Translations under genes and position numbers: made by a program
The notes under the pieces: generated by a model
Told to the model about the DNA's origin: nothing
The model's database searches: none
Seen by the model: the letters and a program-made list of their open reading frames with translations, nothing else
Part shown: positions 20,468 through 32,052 of the stretch, one piece after another
How positions within the stretch are numbered: position 1 is the first letter of the stretch
How the letters are laid out: every line of letters starts with the position of its first letter
Source: Ditylenchus dipsaci
Taxonomy: Eukaryota; Nematoda; Chromadorea; Rhabditida; Anguinidae
Direction: 5' to 3'
Assembly (NCBI GenBank): GCA_004194705.1
Contig: SADC01000208.1
Coordinates: 105,127 to 169,126 of the forward strand
DNA: 64,000 nucleotides

Positions 20468-22673
20468 ATGAATCATCCGAGTGGAAGTCCAACTTATGTT
20501 TCAAGCAGTGGTGGTGGTGTAAGCAAAGGAGGAAAAAAGCCAACAAAGTAATTTTTTCATGGATTTTCATTATTATTCTGTTTTTTTCAGCATCAGTCTA
20601 CCTGACTTTCTTCGAGAACGGCAAGTGTTCAATTCAAGGTTGTGGTACTAATCTCTGCGGAAAATTGACGGCAAGCAATGCGAAGCGACATCTCTCAACA
20701 TGCCATTCGGGCCTTCCTATATTCTAATATATATTCTAATATATATATATTCTAACCACTTCAATGCCTCTCTTGCATGTCGAGAATGAATACTTAAAGG
20801 TATTTCAGTGTGGTAAGAATTTTTCAGTCATCATACAGTCATTATATAGGCTCTTATTTCACTGATTCCGAGCTTCAAACCTCCTGGACGTCGCGCGTTG
20901 AGAAGAAGCATGGGTACTGAATTTGCTTAAGTGATGAGTCGTGTCTATGAAAGCGTGCAAGCATTAGCGGAATGTTTTCAATCGCGACAGATATTGCAAC
21001 TACTAAAGGATTACGTCGAAGCTTTCTTGGAATTGCTGTTCACTACAGGTGTGACGATTGCAATACCTTCAAAGTGGCCGGTCTCGACTTGGTGGAGACG
21101 GAAGGTGGGCACTCGGCGTACAACGTTGCAAAGCTTCTGGATGAGTCGCTCAAAAAAGCTGGCTTGAACAATTCTTCTCTTCGATTCGTAACAGATGGTG
21201 CTTCAAATATGAAAGCAGCTATTTGGTAACTTTCTTTTTGTTACAAATTTACTGTTTTGGATAACTACTCTTTTTGGCATCTTTTTCTGACCGTGAATCT
21301 GTTCGAGTCCGTTGAAAAACTTGAACTGGATGACGATGAAGAAGTTGAAGGTGTAGACTCAGAATTCAATTACGAAGAGCCGCCGGGTGAGGGTCAAGAT
21401 GAAGAAGACTTTTTCGACTCGCTACCTCACCACACTGTCTGTTTGGCGCATATACTTCAACTGGTGCTTCGTGGTGTGTTTGAGACGTCTGAAAAAATGA
21501 TCGCTCTAAGAAATGTGGGATCGCATTTTTGGTTATATAGTGTTAACAAATTTCATTTTTGTGTTTTAGAGAATCTTCGCAGTTATCGGCAAATTTTCTA
21601 AATCAGATGTTACGACAAAAGCCCTTTAAGAAAGACTGGCAAAAAGCTCATGTTTCCTACTAACACGAGGTGGTCGTCGCTTTAAATCACGTATTCTCGC
21701 CTGCTCGAAGTTGTGAATGATGTCAATATGATTTGCTTTGCGCAAAAGTGGCCAACAATCGAGTGATTGGATGTACGTCTGCTGCAGAAAGTCGTTCAGC
21801 TAATTGCACAGTTCCGAAATGTCACTGACCAACTCAAACAAGATAAAAGTCCGACATTATCACGTCTTCTGCCAGCTATTATTTTCCTCATCAATTTTCT
21901 CAAGATAAATTTTAGTGTTTAACTGAAAGCACCAAGCAATCTATCAATAACTTCCTATTAATAAAAACTTATCTATTGGATATCTGTGATGGACTGATAG
22001 CATCTCCTCATCGGCGCTTTGATTATGTTCTTTCATCTGGCTTATAAGGTACAGATCCAATTTATGTGGCTGCCAGTTTCCTCGATCCATCTGTTGCCTG
22101 CATGGATGTTCTTCTGGGTCTGGGAATTCGGGCGAAGAAGGCTATTTGTTTATGGTGAGACGTTATTTGGTGTTTCTACCAGGGTTGGTTCAATCATCAC
22201 GGGCATTACAGGTTCAAAGCCTTAAGGTATCAGAAGGTGAAGAGAAAGTATGTGAAGAGCCTTCTCCTGTCTATTAAGTCTTCAATTTCTTCGGTCAAGA
22301 TTCACGCCCAAAGAAGCAACGTGCTCCTGCGATGTCAAATTTGCAAGTGGAAATTGAGGAGTATTTTGACCAGCTTTGGCAGCCTGAAGCTTCAATGGAT
22401 GCAGCTACGTTTTGGTCGAAAAAAAAGGTTATCTATGTAGAACTTCAGGCCAATCTTAATCTTTTTCGTTGGGTGTATTCTACTTTGTCAAAAATAGCTT
22501 TTCCTGTTCTGGCTTCTCCGTCTCACTATGGTGCTGTTGAACGGATGTTTTCTCAGCTGACTCTGCATACAAGCGCGCGTAAAGGAAACACGAATGATCA
22601 GCTGGCCAAACGAAAAGTATTAATGTATTTTAACAAGCAATTTATTGAACAAGAAAGAAAAACCACGGAATGA
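20468..22673 (+). pseudogene. hAT transposase (BED finger, RNase H fold, C-terminal dimerisation)
   Basis: In order: a Gly/Ser-rich start (MNHPSGSPTYVSSSGGG, 20468); a BED-type zinc finger near 20590-20700 (FFENGKCSIQGCG ... NAKRHLSTCHSG); the catalytic region (ATTKGLRRSFLGIAVHY, RFVTDGASNMKAA) to 21225; an acidic insert; HHTVCLAHILQLVLRGVF at about 21430; FPTNTRWSSL near 21660; and the hAT C-terminal block 22340-22660 (FWSKKK, FPVLASPSHYGAVERMFSQL). Several introns with GT...AG are visible, as are stops (after KAL near 21628, WSSL) and frame changes. It would cut and rejoin its own ends; in this copy it looks broken, though assembly indels contribute. Confidence 0.85.
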
Positions 22674-23081
22674 CATTGTTTTTTGATTTGATAGTGTTGT
22701 GCAATTAATTTGGTTTAATAAAGTTGTTATGCGATTAAATTATTGCTGATATGTTATGATTGTTTGCAATTTTGAGGGTAGAATCCCTTAATCATAGGTC
22801 AGATCAAGGTAGTTCATTATATATAATACCGATTGGAAGCTAATTAATATATGTGTATAGCCGCAAAATCTGTAAAGACAAGATATGGCTAACAGCTATG
22901 AGCTACTTATTACTCTTTCTCACACAAATGCTAAGGGTTTTCAATAAAAAATACGAAGACTGCGAAAAAGAACAAATTTTGAAGTCTTTTATTACTAATG
23001 ATTGACAAAAACAGAGGTTCTCAACAAGGAAACGGCACCTTCATCCAGAATTCCAATTCTTGCAGACAGAGCGGCTGCAGC
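22674..23081. other. Spacer inside the hAT transposon
   Basis: AT-rich sequence after the transposase stop, including AATAAAG at about 22719 that could serve as its polyadenylation signal. No other gene is seen before eL41. Confidence 0.4.
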
Positions 23082-23218
23082 TCACTTCTTAGACTGACGG
23101 TGCTTTCGTTTAAGATCTGGAAAATATGCGGTAACCACAAGTAAGACGTAATGTCTACCGCTTACTCCAGTTAAAAAAACTTACGACGCATTCGCTTCTT
23201 ACGCCACTTAGCTCGCAC
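23082..23218 (-). CDS. rpl-41: 60S ribosomal protein eL41 (two exons)
   Basis: Exon 1 (23218-23185) reads RAKWRKKRMR, the invariant start of eL41, the ~25-residue Lys/Arg-rich protein of the large ribosomal subunit. A 68-bp intron (GTAAGT...TTCCAG) joins in phase to HLKRKHRQSKK and TGA at 23082-23084. The joined piece has 22 codons before the stop, slightly shorter than usual at the C-terminus. The expected Met position is GTG; an ATG overlaps it (23220) but is one base out of frame. A single missing base after that ATG would give Met-x-Arg-Ala-Lys-Trp. It lies inside a hAT transposon, so it may be a captured copy, not the main gene. Confidence 0.75.
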
Positions 23219-23534
23219 ATTTTCAAAGACCAGAAAGCGGGGACAGAGCGAAGAGCTTGAATTTCCAAGAACTGACTTGATAACTAAAAAATAAGTCTTA
23301 TTGGTAGATCTTAAATCATGAAGAATAAGCAGGTTGAAGCTAAGTAAAGGGATTCAAAGATAGCAGTATTCAGACCATCAAAATAAAAAAATAAAAGAAT
23401 AGGCGATTAGGAAATACCACCGAAATTATATTGGAAGTACTGGAGTAGGGCTCAGATGACAGATTTTACTGATAAGGGAAACGTTGATGAGAATGATTGT
23501 TGTGAAAAAAATTTAACTATAATTGCAAATAATT
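23219..23534. other. Spacer, possible eL41 5' region
   Basis: Upstream of eL41 on the minus strand there is a pyrimidine-rich stretch (CTCTGTCCCCGCTTTCTGG) before the start, as in 5' regions of ribosomal protein genes. Otherwise no features up to the hAT right array. Confidence 0.35.
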
Positions 23535-23791
23535 GATAACGAGTTGAATCGCGAGAAAGAAATAGCAATTTGAATCGCCATTTTTGAATCGCAGCAATTT
23601 GAATCATGATCGAAATGCGATTCAAATTCAAATGACTGCGATTCACGTGAATCGCTGTTTTTTGACTCACGACGTTTTTGAATCGCGATCCACGTGAATC
23701 GCAGTCATTTGAATTTGAATCGCATTGTGAGCAGAAACAATTTTTTGTTCGCTGATTCAAAAATGCTCAACGATTCATTTTGCCAACACTG

Positions 23792-24169
23792 CTTAAGATG
23801 CATTGATGGTAAGTACGTTTTGGGTAAAGTTAGCTTGGGCCACTACGGACATGAAAGTAATGCAGGTGTTTTTCAACTTTTTTTTTGCTTTGCTCATTGC
23901 CTTTTTAGGAATTTACGCCAGAAGTGACTTCAAGAGAGCACTAAACACATATAGTTTGGCAATTCCAAGTCTTAAGAGCCCTGAATTTTTTTTCTAAAAA
24001 AACGATTAAAAAACAAACAAAAAGAATACGAACAAGAAAAATTCAAAAGCTTTTGAATAGGGCATTAGTGATTCATTTTTTTCGACAGCTGCTGTATATC
24101 CAAGTAGCGCCAAATTTACATAGTTTGATAGGAAGCTGAGATTCCGGGCTACACAATAATGCAAAAAAA
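23792..24169. other. No gene seen
   Basis: AT-rich sequence between two hAT-type elements. Short hydrophobic frames here have no splice context or motif. Confidence 0.4.
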
Positions 24170-24545
24170 TAGGGTTGGCAAGACTTGCGGACAATATTTT
24201 GCGGATGCGTGTTTCCGGACGTGATTATTGCGGACAAAGCTTTGCGGATGAGGTTTTGCGCCTCAACTTTTGCGGATCAAATCTTCCGGACGCAAGATTT
24301 GCGGACGAACATTTGCGAACTTCATATAAGCATCGCATAAGTCACACCTTCGACTAACTTCGTTTTTAATGCTGTCATCCTTCACTCCGAATTGAGATAC
24401 CTTCTTTTTTCTGCTGCTTTTCTGCCAAACTTCGGTTTATCCGCAAAAGTCGGTCCGCAAAGTCTCGTCCGCAAATCTTTGCCCGCAAAATTTGGTCCGC
24501 AAGAGTTGCGTCCGCAAAATATTGTCCGCAAGTCTTGCCAACCCA
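24170..24545. mobile_element. hAT-like MITE with TTGCGGAC arrays
   Basis: The ends TAGGGTTGGCAAGACTTGCG and CGCAAGTCTTGCCAACCC-type complement are inverted over about 37 bp. Inside, TTGCGGAC/TCCGGACG units repeat about nine times forward on the left (24185-24320) and GTCCGCAA about nine times on the right (24430-24535). The middle (24321-24425) is unrelated and non-coding. A perfect 8-bp duplication is not seen. Confidence 0.8.
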
Positions 24546-25333
24546 AATTAAATACCACCTATTTAAATTTAGCAATTTTATCAGTTACAAGATGTAGATG
24601 AAGATCTACCTCAACATTTTATTGTTAAGTTTACGTGGATGTCGATTGCAAGTGCTTTACGTAAACCTGCAGATCAATTAAACTTCTCTCGATTTCTGGC
24701 AGCTTCTTTTCAGAAATTAAAACAGGTTGCTGAATGATAACTACCGGATTTTCAAAAAGTTTTCCGTTTTTTAAAGTAGTCGATTGAAGTTTTTTTAACT
24801 ATCCCCATTATACCATTTCGTAGACCAGTATTCCTTTTTAAACTTTAACGAGAATTCAAATGACTCGTTTTAGTAGAAGTCGAGAAAAAAGGGCTTCCGA
24901 TCGGAATGGAACCGACTTTCGAGGTCCACTGCCGATTCACAACTAAAATATTTATACTTATAGCTAAGGGAGTGTTTTTCATTAAATATTATTGAAGACA
25001 TTTTAACCAATTTATATTTAAAAATAATTCCCTTTTAAATGTATCTGGTACCCGATTTTCAAAATATTCCCATTGGCGACGGACATGCTCATTTAAAGTG
25101 ATGACAATTTTTGTCAACTTGTTAAAATTATCTTATTATTGTTCAGAGTCAAATGCTTTTTTTATAATAATTTTGCTAACTTTTCATTACAATAAAAAAA
25201 GATTCATGGCTACAGAATGGTATAAAGGGAATATTTTTTAAATTATTTTAATGCCCAATCAACTGCTTTCAAAAAACTGGAAATTTTTAGAACGCCCGTT
25301 ATTTTGCTAAAATAATTATTTTTTTAGTGGGCA
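24546..25333. other. No gene seen
   Basis: AT-rich sequence; no repeat family or coding frame could be supported. Confidence 0.4.
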
Positions 25334-25555
25334 ATGGATTCTCTATCGTGCGTAGTGACATCTGAAACGTCGAGCAAAAGAACACATAGATATTCTCTTC
25401 AACCTATTAAACAACAAATAATTATTATGCATCGAAAAGAAACATTTCGACAGAAACTAAGTTCAAAGCAATGGAAATACATGGCTAAAATTGACCTAGG
25501 TGTATCTAGTTTCTTTATCGAAAGATGGAATGCAAATATTATAGACAAACCATAA
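25334..25555 (+). CDS. Possible exon of unknown gene
   Basis: After TTTTTTTAG at 25326, an ATG at 25334 opens 73 codons of basic, soluble protein (SSKRTHRYSLQPIKQQ; KETFRQKLSSKQWKYMAKID; FFIERWNANIIDKP) ending in TAA. Composition is more protein-like than neighbouring frames, but no family is recognised and no other exon is found. It may be a last exon. Confidence 0.35.
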   Translation: MDSLSCVVTSETSSKRTHRYSLQPIKQQIIIMHRKETFRQKLSSKQWKYMAKIDLGVSSFFIERWNANIIDKP

Positions 25556-26375
25556 TCAGGCAACAAAAAATCAATTATCAATCGATTATCAATCAACATC
25601 ATATCAAATCAATATATATTGACTGTAAATTATTATTGAACAATTTAGTAAACTTTCCATCATTTTTTGTGTTTTCTACCCATTTTAATCCATAAGATGC
25701 TGATAAAAGTAGATACCGTCAACTCTAGCTTTAATGATACCCCTATAGAACCGACTACAGCTACCGTTAAATTGACTAAGAGTACAGTTACAGTACACCC
25801 TCGATTTGAGAAAACTTTGATGTTTGAGCCAGTGGGAAAAAGAATTTAAGCCTAGACGTGTTCGAAACAATGTTGGTTTTTAGCCGCAGTTTTAAACCGC
25901 CTTGAGAGGTTTTCTATATTGAAAGGGTCATTCTAATAAAAACAGCCACTCTATTAGAAAAAATATGATATTTAAAAAAAGGTTTTAGCTATACAGGGTT
26001 CGTGCAGAGATTTTAACTCAAAATCTGGCAGCGAGATCCAGCACAGATCATTTCCCGTGCCACAAACTTAATTAGATCTGGACTGACCTGACTAAATCTT
26101 ATATCATGTATGACTTGCATTTCACCTTGCAAACTATCATATTCTCTCTAATAATCCCACACCTCTGAAAAGCCCACACTTTCAAATAACTCACTAATAA
26201 ACACTCTAATGAATCCACAGTCTCTAATAATCCCTCAGTAGACAAAATCAAGTTGAAATTCTGAACCCTTGGGGAAACGATTTGCTTAAAAAATGTTCTT
26301 TAGGCTCAGAATTCCACTTAAGAGAAAAAAATTCAAACTCAAATTAAAGTCCAAAATGTTTTTCTGATATAAAAT
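25556..26375. other. Degraded MITE ends, no gene
   Basis: TCTATTAGAAAAAATATGATA near 25943 and TATCATATTCTCTCTAATAA near 26131 resemble right and left ends of the CCGTATTTTCTC family, suggesting two old fragments. Runs of CTCTAATAATCC follow to 26240. No coding sequence. Confidence 0.4.
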
Positions 26376-27990
26376 TTGAATTTTTGCTGTTTTGAGTGGA
26401 ATTGGATACCAGAGATTGCCTTAGAATACCAGAGATTGCCTCGGCAAGTGATTCACGAAGAAGTCAAAGAACTTATAAGCCTTCAGCTTCATGGGTTTGC
26501 TGACGCCTCTAGTATGGCTTACGGAGGCTGCATATACTTGAGAGCCGTGTCTGAAAACCGGATAACGTCATCTTTAATGTTTGCAAAAGGCAAAGTAGTA
26601 CCTGTGGGAGAAAAGAACAAGGCAAAATTCACTACTCCAAGACTTGAACTGCACGCCATTACGCTGACAGCAAGACTTACCAAATATATAGAAGGACTTC
26701 TGCAAGAGCCTATCACCAAAATTCAGCTTTGGACTGACGCAGAATGTGTGAAGAAGTGGTTATGTTCAGCAGAGCTGCTTGACAGATTTGTCCAAAACCG
26801 AGTAGAGAGTACGCTGTTAACAATGTACTTACAGCAGACTTCGATAGGCTGCCTGGTTTTCCCACTGCTGTCAGCTGAAACAAATAACATCAACGTTAAA
26901 CAAGAATGGGAGTGCTTTGAAAAAAGCAAACAAGTGACAGTTTATGTGCTGCGATTTGTGCGAAAAACACGTAAGAAGTCACATGAGTCAAAACTCTTTG
27001 AACAGCTGTCAAAGATCCAAAGCTTGGCGTGGCTTACTGCAGCTGAAGTACACTTGGCGGAGCTAGTCTTAGTCTGAGTTAAAATAAAATAAAATAAAAT
27101 CCTCCGAGAAAGCGATAAATCTAGAATCTGCGGATGTTTTAATGGAATACCGAAGAATGGAGCTTCTAGAATGGGCAGCAGAAAACCGAAACCCAATTTA
27201 TCTGACGAAAAAGTCGAAAATAGCAAAGCAAATAGTTATGGCTGTGCATCTGAAAGCAATGCATGCTAGACCTTATAGTACTCTTGACAGACTTAGAAGG
27301 GTGTACTGGTTGCCTCAAGGCAGATCCTTGGTCACCAAGATTTTGCGACACATGTGCAAGGCGTGTACATGGCATTCTAGCTGACCTTTTTCTCTACCAG
27401 AAGAGACTCAACATCCTGGTACTCGAGTCAATCAGGCAGCTCCATTCACTCACACAGCAGTTGACTTTTTCGGTACAGTAGTAGTCAAGCAAAGTGGAAA
27501 AAATATGGGCAGCGCTATTTATCTGTTTGGTCACACGAGGAGTCCATGTGGAAGTGGCATTAGATTGCTCAGCTGCTGCTTTTTTGATGTCTTTTCGGCG
27601 TTTCTCAAGCCGACGTGGAACACCTAAAACTATGTTGACAGATAACTCACCCACCTTCACGTTATCCAAACGTGCTATTGAGAAAGCTTGGGCTAATGTA
27701 GAATCTAAACAAGAAATAGATTTAGAATAGGCTAAGGTGTTCGAAGACAAAGAGGTTCAGGATAAAGCTGCAGAAAAAGGAGTGACCTGGACATCCATCA
27801 TCGAACGAGCCCCCTGGCTAGGAGGGTTGTCCGAAAGGCTGATTGGAATAGTAAAATGGAGCCTTAAACGGACTTCAGGGCGGAAACTACTCAACCTCGA
27901 GAAATTCACTACGTTTTTAACGGAAGCTGAATGGGCTGTGAATTTTCGCCCTCTCACTGTGCAATCAGATTCAGAAATGTTGATTACACT
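26376..27990 (+). mobile_element. BEL/Pao retrotransposon remnant (RNase H and integrase)
   Basis: The first frame (26376-27077) holds the Pao-type RNase H: LHGFADASSMAYGGCIYLRA, then PRLELHAITLTARLTKYI, LWTDAECVKKWL and FVQNRVES. After a short AAAAT repeat, further frames hold the integrase zinc-binding part (near 27240-27380, HLKAMHARPY ... CKACTWH) and its core (27494-27980): LFVTRGVHVEVALDCSAAAF, RRGTPKTMLTDN, IIERAPWLGGLSERLIGIVK, and FRPLTV. Gag, protease, reverse transcriptase and LTRs are missing, and frameshifts and a stop (27728) break the rest. An inactive relic. Confidence 0.85.
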
Positions 27991-28300
27991 CCAGCCAATA
28001 GATTTTATACTCCCCTATGTAACTTAAGTTGGAATAATAAGTTGGAAAAATAATATGGAAAAATAATAGTTGGAAAAATAATAATAAGTTGGAAAAATAA
28101 TATAAAAAATTATAAAAAATTATGTGAAAAAGCACAACCGAGTCGAACCCAGCATTTTCAAATATTTGAAGTTTCTGAATTTGTTTTTCAAATCTCTAGT
28201 GTCATTCTGGTCATACTGATCATACAGTTTTTTTTCGGTACCCAAATTCGACCCTAGTAGCAAATACCCCCCCCCCCCCGTGAAATTTCAAATTCCGCTC
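27991..28300. repeat. Simple repeats after the BEL/Pao relic
   Basis: AAGTTGGAAAAATAATA-like units repeat about five times (28028-28125). A run of 13 C lies at 28267-28279. No gene. Confidence 0.7.
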
Positions 28301-30688
28301 AATACAAAAAAAACATTTAAACTTCAAAAAATACGAGACTTGCGAATTTGAAATTTCACAGCAACTTGTAAACTTTGAGGGCAGTTTCATATGCAAATCG
28401 ACCATGCTAAACACGAATCCGATGTTAAAAATCTAGGTTTCTCTAGCGAAATTATAGTTTTACGTGAAAATCGTTTTTGAATTTTTTTGGTAGTCTTGTT
28501 AAACACTAAGAATGCCTGTTTTCTGCCATGTTTTACTTTACTTTTTTGCACAAGAATGTTCCATTTGAATTGCTCTTTCCTTCGAGCTATAGTAGAGACT
28601 TTAGAATTTCTGCAATCGCAAAAAATTTCGCTTTCTTATTCAAAAAACTACGATTACAAAAAGTGACAAAAATCATTCTTTTTGTTGGTAGTACAACATT
28701 TCCGAATTACTTTTATCGGTGTGATATACCGTTGGGAAGCTCTAATTCTGGGCTTTCCGATGGCGTTAAAAGCAATAGATAAATTCACAGAAACCGTAAG
28801 AAAAATGAAAAATAAGGATAAAACTAAAACCCAAAAACAAGGTTTCAAAAATGAGCCGTTTCTCATATTCAAAGTGCGAATTTTGAAAAACTAATAACAC
28901 AGGCGTGCTCATCGTTAAATTCTGCATCTAAATAAACCGTTGTAACAACCGGTATTTGACGTGTTAAGACACTGAGAATTGCAAAGATAACCGGTTATTT
29001 GCTCCATGCAACCACTGAGTGTTTGCGTAAAAGTTGAAATCAACTTTTTCATGAAAGTTTACATTCAACAAACTTATCAGAAACAATAGAAATGACTCTG
29101 CATGCATGAATGCTACAGTTTTTACATGCTATGAGCACAAGAAAGTTAAAATATATATTCAAATTGTCTATTCGGCTTGATTTTTTTTAATAAACATAAC
29201 ATAACGAAATTAGGCGTCACTGCTAAAATCAAAAATTCAACATTTAGCCGAAAAGTTCTGAAAACTTACTACCTCTTCTTTAATACATGTTTTCTGCATA
29301 TTTATGGTCCTAAAACACCCGAAAATGTGTTAAAAAGAATTTTGTATGATTTGCTACACCGGAATATAGCCGAGCTGAATTCCATTGCTGGTCGATTCAT
29401 ATGTTGAATTTGTTTCGCACGCACATAAAAATCTCTTTTGCTTCCGAGTGAGTAGAATTATTGTAGTGATTTATTCCTAAATATCAAGATATCTAAAAAA
29501 AGAGAGAAAAACAATAAAAAACAAAAAAATGTTCGTGCATTTTATTTAATAAAAAATTGGTTTAGCAGTTAGAAAAATCGAATGGAGTAAATTAAAAATC
29601 AGCATAAAGCACATATAACTACATGGAATTCTCATGAGATTGTTTTCCACTCAGTGAATAAAGCTCAAGCGTTCATAAAATTGAATAAATATTGTTTTAA
29701 TTTCCGGCTTGTAGCGAAAATATTTTAGACAAGAATGGTGCTGTGTTTTGATGTCGCTGAGTGGAACCGAATTATATTGTCTGTATGACAATTTGTTTTA
29801 TAAAAAAAATTTGTTTTAAAAGAACGCAAACATCATAAAGTTGTAAAAACAAGAAGTGTCGTTAGTTTTAAAAAATCCGCTTTATGGGGCCATATAGCTA
29901 CAGTACAGCGCGCAAAATACAAAAAAAAACCAAGTATTAATTCAAATCTAACGCGTTTATAAAATGTTTTTACTCTTTTTTAAAGTGTAAACTCCCGGGA
30001 TTATTTAGTTTCTAGATCCTCCAAATAACAAAAGGGTGATATTTAGTTTTGCTCCTAATTTGCGAAAAATGCCCTCATATTACTAAAAACCTTTTATTCG
30101 CCAAAATTGAGTTAATATAACAATGAAACGGAGATAATAACTAAATTTATCTTGTAATTTGGAGTTTCTTAAAAAATTAAAAAATACCTTGCGGGAAACT
30201 TTTTCTCTCGCCCTTAAAATGATCCTCAATGGAATTCTCCAAATACTCAAGCTCGATTACATTCTTCTGAGCATAGCCATGATATTTGTGCCCGTAAAAT
30301 TTGGCTGCGATTCCTGAGCTTCAAATCTCCTGTAAAATTGGTTAAAATATATTTTCCCACCAAAAAATTCTCATTCCTTGCAACATTTTTTCCTACAATA
30401 AGTTTGGGTCAGCAACAAAACTCTCTTTTCTTCAACTAATTACTGTTTTCCTGTCGTATTTTGCTATATTTTTGCTTTTACATGCAGATACCTTTTTAAA
30501 CTTTATGATAAAATAAAAACGTGACCAAGTAAAATATATCTATGAATATTACGACCCTCTGGTCACTCAAGTCAACAGCAACAGCAAGTTAGTCACACCA
30601 TAGTCCGTGTGTCCACGCTCTCTTCTTTTGCAGCTGCATCACTTTCAGCATAACTAAATAAAGCCTCACTGAATTAAGCCGCGCATGT
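28301..30688. other. Intergenic, no gene or known repeat seen
   Basis: About 2.4 kb of AT-rich sequence with only short, low-complexity frames on both strands. Near 29190-29400 one frame is open for about 70 codons, but its composition is that of AT-rich noise. It shows less internal repetition than most of the window. Confidence 0.4.
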
Positions 30689-31021
30689 TTACAGGGCACA
30701 TCTGTGATTTTTATCGGCCAGGCGAAACTTCTCAAACAGGTTTTTTAACTTCAGCCCGTAGTGCAATTTGTCGAAGACCCAAACTTTTTGCAGGAAAACA
30801 ATGAAATCTTGCAAAAAAGAAAAAGAAATTACTCGTAACGATCCTTTTCTCTTTGAAAATCCTCTCTTTTAACATCATCATTCGGATGAAAATGTTTTAT
30901 GAGTTTAATGAGGAAATTGATTTCACTTACATCGAAGCCTTTCAAAACTCGCATTTCATTTCCTTTAGATATTTTCCATACATAGTTTTCGTCGCTTTCC
31001 AATTCAGTCACACTCCACTAA
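30689..31021 (-). CDS. Spliced gene fragment, unknown
   Basis: An exon begins after CTTTTAG (31022) and reads WSVTELESDENYVWKISKG, then NEMRVLKGFD, with a GTAAGT donor near 30930. A short middle exon (about 30837-30867, RIFKEKRIVT) and a last exon (30807-30689) join in phase: FIVFLQKVWVFDKLHYGLKL, NLFEKFRLADKNHRCAL and a stop. Alternatively the first exon runs through (VSEINFLIKLIKHFHPNDD). The 5' exons are not found. Charged and aromatic residues look like a soluble protein; I recognise no family. Confidence 0.4.
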
Positions 31022-31789
31022 AAGATGTAGTCATTGATTGAGCATTCATGTTTGTTGATTTTTATGTTTATTTCAAAAATAGATATTTCCTCTGCAGTCA
31101 AACTTCAGTAATATGACACCATGATACCATGACACCTAACCAGAATCGGAAAATCGAAGTCGAGATCAAGCTCGAACCGTAATATTATGACACTCTGGCC
31201 CTGTTTCGAAATAAGGGGAGGCAGACACCTATACATTTTTCAGCAACATTTTACTACAGTCCAACCTGGGTTATACGCCACCCTAGAGGGACAGTATTTA
31301 AGGTGGCGTATAACCGGAGTGTCGTACAACCAGGGTGTCAATTGACTAAGAAAAAGCCATCCTCAACCCACTTTTGCTCGATTTCAAGCTTAAAGGACCA
31401 TTGCCGTCTACGGCCACGGAAATTTGGACTTTTTGAATTGGCGGGGGACAGCTAAATTACTGCGAAAATATTTTTTGAAATATTTTAATTTGCAAAATAA
31501 ATTTTCCAAAATTTGAACGATCTACTCAGCTTCTTGATTTTTCGCAACTTATCGCAACTTTATAATTTTATGGGCACCGATATTATGGCTATGCGCAGAA
31601 GATTTTTATACGCACAAGATTCACGCAGAAGATTTATTGAAGATTTATCCGAAAAATAATGAGACTCTCAAATAATGAGTCTCTGAAGAATATTTTTCTG
31701 CTTCATCTCAAGACCAACTTTCAAACGACAATTTCAAGACCTTTTTTAAATCGTGCGCAAGAATGATACAGACAACTCTCTTTAGTATA
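31022..31789. repeat. Small MITE and TTAA-family end
   Basis: At 31254-31340, TACAGTCCAACCTGGGTTAT with ACGCCACC pairs with GGTGGCGTATAACCGG, a tiny pogo-like hairpin. At 31390-31500, CTTAAAGGACCATTGCCGTC and GAATTGGCGGGGGAC match the end of the TTAA element at 47995. The remainder has no visible features. Confidence 0.6.
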
Positions 31790-32050
31790 CCGTATTTTCT
31801 CTATTAAACGCCCCGGGGCGTTTATTTTTCAACCCTTAAAAAATCGGAAAAAAAATTATTTCGATTTTGAGATTTTTGGGTGCTCAACCAAAATCTGAAA
31901 AGTGGAATTAGGTAAACTCGTGCTAATTAAGAAAACGCAAAAAACAGATTTGCAAAATTATTTTTTGGGCTGAAATATAGTTCACTGAAGGGGGCGTTTA
32001 TTAGAAAGGGGCGTTTATTGAAGAGGGGGCGTTTAATAGAGAAAATACGG
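31790..32050. mobile_element. MITE of the CCGTATTTTCTC family, copy 3
   Basis: CCGTATTTTCTCTATTAAAC at 31790 and its complement at 32050, with TA on each side (31788-31789, 32051-32052). The interior runs in the opposite sense to copy 1: TTTGGGTGCTCAACCAAAAT and AGGTAAACTCGTGCTAATTA. No ORF. Confidence 0.85.
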
Positions 32051-32052
32051 TA

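Larger units (their letters stand above)
20225..23791 (+). mobile_element. hAT transposon with transposase, left end unclear
   Basis: The right end is CATTTTGCCAACACTG at 23791, the complement of a CAGTGTTGGCAAAATG hAT TIR. Both ends carry arrays of GATTCAAATTGCTGCGATTC-like units: 20240-20360 on the left and 23535-23765 on the right, in both orientations. The transposase gene lies inside (20468-22673) and eL41 lies between its 3' end and the right array. No matching left TIR or 8-bp duplication was found, so the left border is approximate. Confidence 0.7.

Noticed and set aside
24185..24535. Regularly spaced short repeats suggesting a CRISPR array
   Set aside because: Units are contiguous or irregularly spaced, occur in opposite orientation at the two ends, and are bounded by a TIR in a eukaryotic contig with introns.
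28528..29407. Several 70-84-codon frames as genes
   Set aside because: AT-driven composition, overlapping frames on both strands and no splice or motif support.
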